From Diphasiastrum complanatum (Eukaryota; Streptophyta; Lycopodiopsida; Lycopodiales; Lycopodiaceae), in contig MU831568.1 of assembly GCA_029204225.1 (NCBI GenBank), positions 64,001 to 128,000 of the forward strand: a stretch of 64,000 nt of DNA. Direction: 5' to 3'. A program made the translations under genes and the position numbers. The notes beneath the pieces are model-generated. The model was not told the DNA's origin, searched no databases, and worked only from the letters and a program-made list of their open reading frames with translations. Below, one piece after another: positions 56,781 through 64,000 of the stretch; position 1 is the stretch's first letter, and each line of letters starts with the position of its first letter.

Positions 56781-57863
56781 AGCCATCATGAAAGTATATC
56801 AAAAAGTTGTTTGAAAGTTTCAGGAAAATTCAGTCGTAGAAAAAATTTGCAAGAGCTTTGCTAGCACAAGTGAGAAATGAAATTGAAATCAGTCCTTTTA
56901 TAGGCTAATTTGAGCGTTTATTAGGCAAAGTACTAGTTTGGGTAATCAGTTCTGAACAAAAAAATTGCAAGCATATTCAATACTATAAAAAGAAGCTTCT
57001 AGAATTCTCGACGAAGGTTCTTGACCAATGGTGTAGGTTCTGTAGGTCTGGCGAGGGTTCTTGGCGAGGGTTTTAGCCCTCGCCTAAGTGCATCCTTAAT
57101 GAAATTTTTCTAGGGACTGAACTTATGTCCAACATAATTTTGGATTTTGAATCCATCTGTCAGATCGGCGAAGGTTCATAATGAGTGTAGCATGCTCGGC
57201 AAAGCTTTTCAAAGTGAAATATCTCTAAACTCTTGTCTAGCTTCAAAATAGATACTTACTATGCAAACCAACCTTTGCCCAACTCAATATAGATAAATCT
57301 AAATTGGATGTATGATCTATGAAAATTCACACATGTGAGAATGCCCTAATGTGTGAGAATGATCTCCTAAGAAAAGCATATGCACTTTAGATCAACACTA
57401 GATTGAAATCCAAGATCTATGTCAAAATCTAAGGCAAAGAGGCAAAGATAGATGCATAGATTGATAACCAAAGTAGTTTCACACGTGGGAACTGTACTTC
57501 ATGCAAAAACTAAGTCCCAACACAAAACTTGATCGCACTCAAATTGACTCAAAAACTCAATTACATAATGTTTGGTAAATAGAGTACATATAAAACTCGT
57601 GGAGATCCATGCTTACATCCTATTGGACCCCTAGTCCTAGCCTCTCTAATCCTATTGGATGAGTGATGCATCCATCTTGCAATTCTATTGGACCCTTCAT
57701 ATGGATTTCTCAATTGTGATTGGACCCTTTGACCTTTGCCAACACTTTGACTTGATCACTCATCAAATTACATCAACACAAGTGTCACAAGCCTAACTAG
57801 CTCGAGTTTGCATCATAAACTACTTTTGGCCAAATTGTGGCTGTACATGTGGAATTGGCCATT
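56781..57863. other. No gene; repeat scraps
   Basis: Contains GCGAGGGTT motifs like the Ty3 leader near 46560, a damaged G-box palindrome TTTCACACGTGGGAA near 57478, and repeated CTATTGGACCC blocks at 57615-57730. Ends where the truncated E7 5' LTR starts. Confidence 0.5.
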
Positions 57864-58143
57864 ATGTAAGTGCTAATTGAATTTCTCTTTCAATCAGAGT
57901 TTTCTGTAGTCAGTGTTATCACGCTCAGCAAGCTGAAGTTATTACTTCAAGCTATTGTACCTACTGTTGATATTAATCAGAGTGCAATTTTTGTCTCACT
58001 ACTGCGTCGTTCATTTGTGCATTCTATATGAATTCTTCTATTTGAATATTTCTGCTGCTAACTATTGCGTTTCCGTTCCTACACACCGTACTCAAATCCT
58101 TGAGCTTCCACTACCGCTCACGCCCACATGCGATTTTATGACA
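57864..58143 (+). repeat. E7 5' LTR, 5'-truncated
   Basis: Matches the last 280 bp of the 3' LTR, from TATGTAAGT to GCGATTTTATGACA, directly before the PBS. Confidence 0.9.
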
Positions 58144-58155
58144 TGGTATCAGAGC
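58144..58155 (+). promoter_or_regulatory. E7 primer binding site
   Basis: TGGTATCAGAGC adjoining the LTR end. Confidence 0.93.
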
Positions 58156-58195
58156 GGACATTTTAGTAATTTGCATTTCTTTTGTGGATTATCAG

Positions 58196-59160
58196 TCATC
58201 ATCTAGTTCATCTCTCATTGACAAACTCGATGGAGATAACTACCATCTCTAGAAATTCAAGATGAAGGTTATACTTCTAGCCAAAGAACTATGGGACATC
58301 GTTGATGGCACAAAGCTCAAACCAGAAGGTGATGCAGCCGTCATCACCAAGTGGGGACTGAGAGATGGCAAAGCATTTGCCATGATCACCCTCAACATCA
58401 AGGATACTCAGATCAGTCACATACGTGTTGTTCAGACTGCCAAGGATGCATGAGACATCCTAGCAACTCTCTACGACATCAGGGACGTTATGTCCAAGCT
58501 TCATCTGAGGAAGAAATTTTTCATCCTTAGAATGTCTGATGCAAATAGTGTTTCGAGCCACCTCAACACCTTTAAAAATCTTATGGAGGAGATGACTGCA
58601 ACCGACTCAGTCATAGAAGATTCCAATGCACTCATGACTCTATTATCGAGTCTACCTGAAGCCTACAAAAATTGGGTAATGGCAATTTCTATCCAGGAGT
58701 ACCTCACTCTATCAAGAGTAATTTCATTGTTCCTACAAGAGGAGATCAGAAGATCAACATCCTCCTCAGGCTCAAGATCGGATCCTCAAGCTCTATATTC
58801 AAAAAATTAGAAGTTCAGATCCAAGAGGTCTACACAATCAGACCATCTTGACAACAGGAGCAACATGCAACGACTTGTATCAAACTCACCATCAACTTCA
58901 GAGTCTTCATCCTTCTAGTCAAGACAATCTATTCTGTAAGTACTGTAAGAGGACTAGTCACCTTATCAAGGATTGTAGAATGTTGCAATACAACAACGAA
59001 AGAAAGCAACAGTTTCAACAACAAGCAAATGTTGCTTCCACCAGTCACTCAATACAGCAATAGGAGGAAGATGAAGCTGCCTTCTTGACCAAAGTCGAAG
59101 AACAACAAGATATCGATTCTTGGTATTTGGACTCAGGTGCATCGCAGCACATGACACCAT
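58196..59160 (+). pseudogene. E7 gag, knuckle and protease start
   Basis: SSSSLIDKLDGDNYHL, stop TAG, KFKMKVILLAKELWDIVDG, a second stop near 58451, MSKLHLRKKFFILRMSDANS, then VISLFLQEEIRRSTSSSGS to a stop at 58808. In other frames the knuckle LFCKYCKRTSHLIKDC (58928-58976) and the protease DSWYLDSGASQHMT (59114-59155) follow. It resembles the Copia relic at 26780-28270 in knuckle and protease style. Not translatable as one protein. Confidence 0.88.
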
Positions 59161-60428
59161 CATGACTGGTTCCATGACTACAAGTCATACACCCATCCTA
59201 CAGTTGTGCAACTTGGAGACAACTCAACTCATACTATCGAGGGTGTAGAAACAATCAAGTAGAATCACAAATTTAGGTCAGAGGGTCAAATTCGATAGAT
59301 AGGGCTGCACTATTTTTGACGACTCTAGGAAAGTTATCATTTTCAATAGAAGGTGTGGAAATTTGTACAAAATCAATCACTCTTATTCTACAAGTAGTCA
59401 ATCTCTTTTCAATTCAACTTCTGAATCAATTAAGATGATTTGGCATTTCAAATTAGGCCATTTAAATTCCAGTTGTATTCAACAAATGCTGAAACAGAAT
59501 TTAGTATGAGATTTACCCTTTATTAACAAATCAAATTCTTCATGTGAAAGCTGTATTTCCAGCAACATGCTAGAACTCCAACCGCTTTCGATTCAGTTCG
59601 TTCTTCTAAAGGTTCGTTAGATCTTGTACACATGGACATTTGTGGTCCAATGCAGACTATTTTCACATGGGGAGTGTCCACTTGTTGACTGTCTCTTCAT
59701 GCAGTTCAAGACATCATCAGAAAAAATGACCCAGAGAAGAATCAAAGCTCTACGCTCTGATGCAGGGGGAGTATTTATCTCTACCAAGTTCAAAGCTTTT
59801 TGCCATCAGACATACAAGCTCTTCAATCTGGACTCTCAGAAGACTTTTATGAGTAGAAATGTCATTTTTGCAAAAGATCAGTTTATCGACCAGAAGGGAA
59901 AAGCTACTTTGAATTCAGATCCTAGAATCAACACTAACAGCTATGAATGATTCAAGATTGATCAGAAGATTGACATTGACACTGACAATGACTTCAACAC
60001 TGAGGCAGTCCCTCAGCAAAACGAATTGCATCAGAGGATCACAGTTCAAACCAGAAGATCGAACCGATCAAGACAGCCTCCATCCCAAGTTATGAATGAT
60101 CCGGCCTGCTACTTTGTGTAGGAATCAAACGATGTTTCAAAGGCAATGTCAACACCTGACACTGATAATAAGAAGACCAATGCATCTTTTAATGAAAATG
60201 GTTTTATTCCAAACTCGACAGGCTCAAATTTTTATTTTCAGTCTGCATCAAATCCCTTCATAATCATCACTTTTCATGTAGATGATATGTTATTATTTAG
60301 TAACAATTTGAATTTATTGAAGGAGTCAAAATGCATGTTAGCTCTAAGAAAAGGAGCTTCATCTCAGATTTAACGATATGTTAATCTGAAGCTCAAAGCA
60401 TTTTTCTAAGATCCTCATTAAGGGGGAG
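59161..60428 (+). pseudogene. E7 pol scraps
   Basis: A pre-integrase HxLGHLN...CESC block (59434-59560), then integrase RRIKALRSDAGGVFISTKF fused by deletion to the integrase tail YKLFNLDSQKTFMSRNVIF (about 59735-59880). Later a reverse-transcriptase scrap FIIITFHVDDMLLFSNNL (about 60256-60310, HVDD instead of YVDD). The purine run AAGGGGGAG precedes the LTR. RNase H is absent. Confidence 0.85.
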
Positions 60429-61463
60429 CGTTAGATTTCTTATGCCCAGCCTTAAAGAAAATTGTCAAGTAATGAGCATCTTGAAAACGGAAGGCCAAGA
60501 ACATGATTTCGGACTTCACATTTTTTTTCCTTTAAGTTTTTCCTCTATGCCTTAAACGATTTAAGGCACCTTTGCTTTTTCTGCCTCCTTCGTCTTTTTC
60601 GCACCTTTGTGAAAAATGCGACATAATGGCCAAGTGGCCAGAATGCCTTAGAAACCATTCTTAAGGCACCTTTGCTTTTTTCGTTTTCTTCGCCTTTTTG
60701 CCTGCACAAAAAATGCGACACATTGGCCAGAATGACAAAAACCATTTTAAAAGCACCTTCACCCTTTTGCTGCCTATAGTCCAAGACACCTTTGTCTTTT
60801 TGTTGTCTTTAGTCTAAGGCACCTTTGCCTTCTTCATTGCCTTCAGTGTAAGGCACCTTTGCCTTCTTCGATGCCTTCAGTGTAAGGCACCTTCGCCTTT
60901 TTTGGCTTCTTCGCTGCCTTCAGTCTACAGGCGCCTTAGGAATTTACACACCTTAAGTCTAAAGGCACCTTCAAGATTTGCATACCTTCAGTCTAAGAGC
61001 ACCTTCGGATTTTTCACGTTTTTGCTACATTGGCAGACCGATGTCGCCAGCTTATCATTAACCCTAAAACAGTTGGAGAAACAAATATCCTAAGGGCGGT
61101 TACCAACTTTGTATAGATGCAAAACTGGAGCAGTTAAGGCATAAGATATTTTTCTCTCGACACTTGTAAATATATATACTAGCTGAATCAAGCTATGTAA
61201 GTATTAATTGAGTTTCTCTTTCAATCAAAGCTTTCTGTATCCAGCGTTATCATGCTTAGCAAACTGAAGTTATTACTTCAAGCTATTATACTCATTGTTG
61301 ATATTAATCAGAGTGCAATTTTTGTCTCACTACTGCGTTGTTCATTTGCGCATTCTGTATGAATTCTTCTACTTGAATATTTCTGCTGCTAGTTATTGTG
61401 TTTTTGTTCCTTCACGCCATGCTCAAATCCTCGTGGCTCATGCCCACATGCGATTTTATGACA
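60429..61463 (+). repeat. E7 3' LTR with minisatellite
   Basis: 1035 bp. The start reads CGTTAGATTTC where the copy at 50660 has TGTTAGATTTC, so the TG is mutated. Ends GATTTTATGACA. Tandem units with AAGGCACCTT(T/C)GCCTTCTTC occupy about 60800-60905 and looser GGCACCTT repeats extend beyond. Confidence 0.9.
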
Positions 61464-63026
<1,563 letters not shown>

Positions 63027-63458
63027 TAGCATTGATGATAACATTAAGGAAGTAGAACTTGTGCAAGTTGCACTTAATGGATTGCTGGATGAGCATGCTA
63101 ACCTTGTTCAAAGCTTTGCAATACAAAAGACTTTACCAAACATGGTGGATTTTCAAGAAGTTTTGGTGAAGAAAGAGTATAGGCTTCAAGGAAGAGGTGG
63201 ATCTGCATCGACATCTCATGATGGAGAAGAGACTATGTTCATCAAAGGCAAACTCAAGGGCAAAGGGAAGAGCAAGTGGTCTAAAGGACAAGATCATAGT
63301 AAGTCTTCTTTTTTTGATAAGAAGAAAGATAGGTCTAAATTGAAATGCTTCTATTGTGGCATCAAGGGGCATTTTGCTAGTGATTGCTACATATCAAGAA
63401 GAAAAACAAGGCAATTTCGCTTTTGATAAGGATGGTATTGGTGATCAAAACTCAAATG
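63027..63458 (+). pseudogene. Copia gag fragment of E1 type
   Basis: Starts abruptly within gag at SIDDNIKEVELVQVALNGLL (E1 residues about 138-157), continues DEHANLVQSFAIQKTLP, a basic KGKGKSKWSKG linker and the knuckle CFYCGIKGHFASDC, then drifts out of frame after YISRR. The 5' part of gag is missing, with no LTR upstream. E8 is inserted at 63459. It is a relative of E1 and E2. Confidence 0.88.
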
Positions 63459-64000
63459 AGTTAGAATTAAAGTAGAATCATTGTGTTACTAAACTGTGGG
63501 TCCTATCAATTGATAAGGATCAGTTGGCATTGCCATGAGGCAAGTCGACGGGACACGCGTCCCGCCAATGGCAACCTGGGTCATGCATGGGTTGCCTGAG
63601 TGAACAACTATATGTACAATGTAATTTCATTTTGAGAAATATAGTTGTTACATGAGCTTGGTGTGGAGAGTGTTTTCTGTCTGTGTTACTGTGTAGCATG
63701 ATATGTGTTCCTGTTCGAAGCAAATTCTAAGTTGGTATCAAAGCCGTACAGGGAGTGTACACAGTACAACATCGTCGTTGAAGAGAGCTTCGGGAGAACT
63801 GTCTTCTGAGAGTTCGGGGTTTACGGCAGGTTGAAGACGGAAAGATAAGCACTGGTGTAGAGAGTTTAGCACACAGAAGCTTGGTGAGCTTGAGACTGTG
63901 TGAGGATTCAGAGACAAGAGTTGTCGGCTGAATTAGAACCTCAGCAAACAGAATTTTGAAATTTTGAAAGAAGGCTACTTGGTGATTGTAGTCAGTGTGC
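63459..64000 (+). mobile_element. Copia element E8, start only
   Basis: Third member of the AG...GT family: 5' LTR 63459-63732 (274 bp, AGTTAGAATTAAAG to AAATTCTAAGT), PBS TGGTATCAAAGC at 63733-63744 with one change, then a leader similar to that of E5 up to the window edge. The palindrome CGGGACACGCGTCCCG is kept. The coding part lies outside the window. Confidence 0.9.

Larger units (their letters stand above)
57864..61463 (+). mobile_element. Deleted Copia element E7
   Basis: 5' LTR remnant 57864-58143, PBS, gag, protease, part of integrase, a scrap of RT, polypurine tract and full 3' LTR 60429-61463. Most of integrase, RT and RNase H are deleted, and gag has stops. The same LTR family gives the fragment at 50660-51234. 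Confidence 0.88.

Overview
This window is repeat-rich nuclear DNA from a eukaryote, almost certainly a land plant with a large, transposon-filled genome. The evidence is the dominance of Ty1/Copia and Ty3/Gypsy LTR retrotransposons of plant type. Their primer sites are TGGTATCAGAGC (initiator-Met tRNA) or Asp-tRNA-like, there are long (GA)n and (TG)n microsatellites, and the sequence is AT-rich with no compact gene set. I cannot name the species. No rRNA, tRNA gene, CRISPR array or bacterial operon was seen.

Layout. 1-4069: decayed DNA with a Ty3 integrase relic and microsatellites. 4070-15540: an old minus-strand Copia element (called E0 here) with a duplicated gag, split in its protease by a young intact minus-strand Copia element (E1, 6071-12501, 655-bp LTRs, one 1317-aa gag-pol ORF, TSD TGTCA). 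15601-24841: a deleted plus-strand Copia element (E3). Its 3' LTR was hit by E2 (19243-24797, identical 647-bp LTRs, TSD ATATC), which encodes gag fused to about 760 residues of unrecognised protein and no pol. 24843-29415: decayed Copia and unidentified coiled-coil sequence. 29416-38923: two head-to-head copies (E4 minus, E5 plus) of a Copia family whose 275-bp LTRs have non-canonical AG...GT ends. E5 sits inside a Ty3/Gypsy element (gag near 32.6 kb, pol at 38.9-42.2 kb). 42246-50031: a mosaic of Ty3 and Copia fragments and a 1.2-kb LTR.

50660-56190 is the least ordinary part. A truncated LTR is followed by an intron-containing gene fragment with a C-x2-C motif, a 39-bp palindrome, an intronless histone H3-fold ORF with CENH3-like features, a degenerate multi-exon gene, and a perfect hairpin followed by CTAAT. 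A second copy of that hairpin lies at 32.56 kb. 57864-61463 is a deleted Copia element (E7) with minisatellite-bearing LTRs. 63027-64000 is a Copia gag relic interrupted by another AG...GT element (E8) that runs off the window.

How it works together: E1 looks capable of encoding a full replication apparatus. E2 keeps only the cis parts (LTRs, PBS, leader, PPT) and gag, and shares an almost identical U5-PBS-leader block with E1, so it looks like a parasite mobilised in trans by E1-like elements. Most other elements are disabled by stops, frameshifts, deletions or nesting. All similarity statements were made by eye, without database searches.
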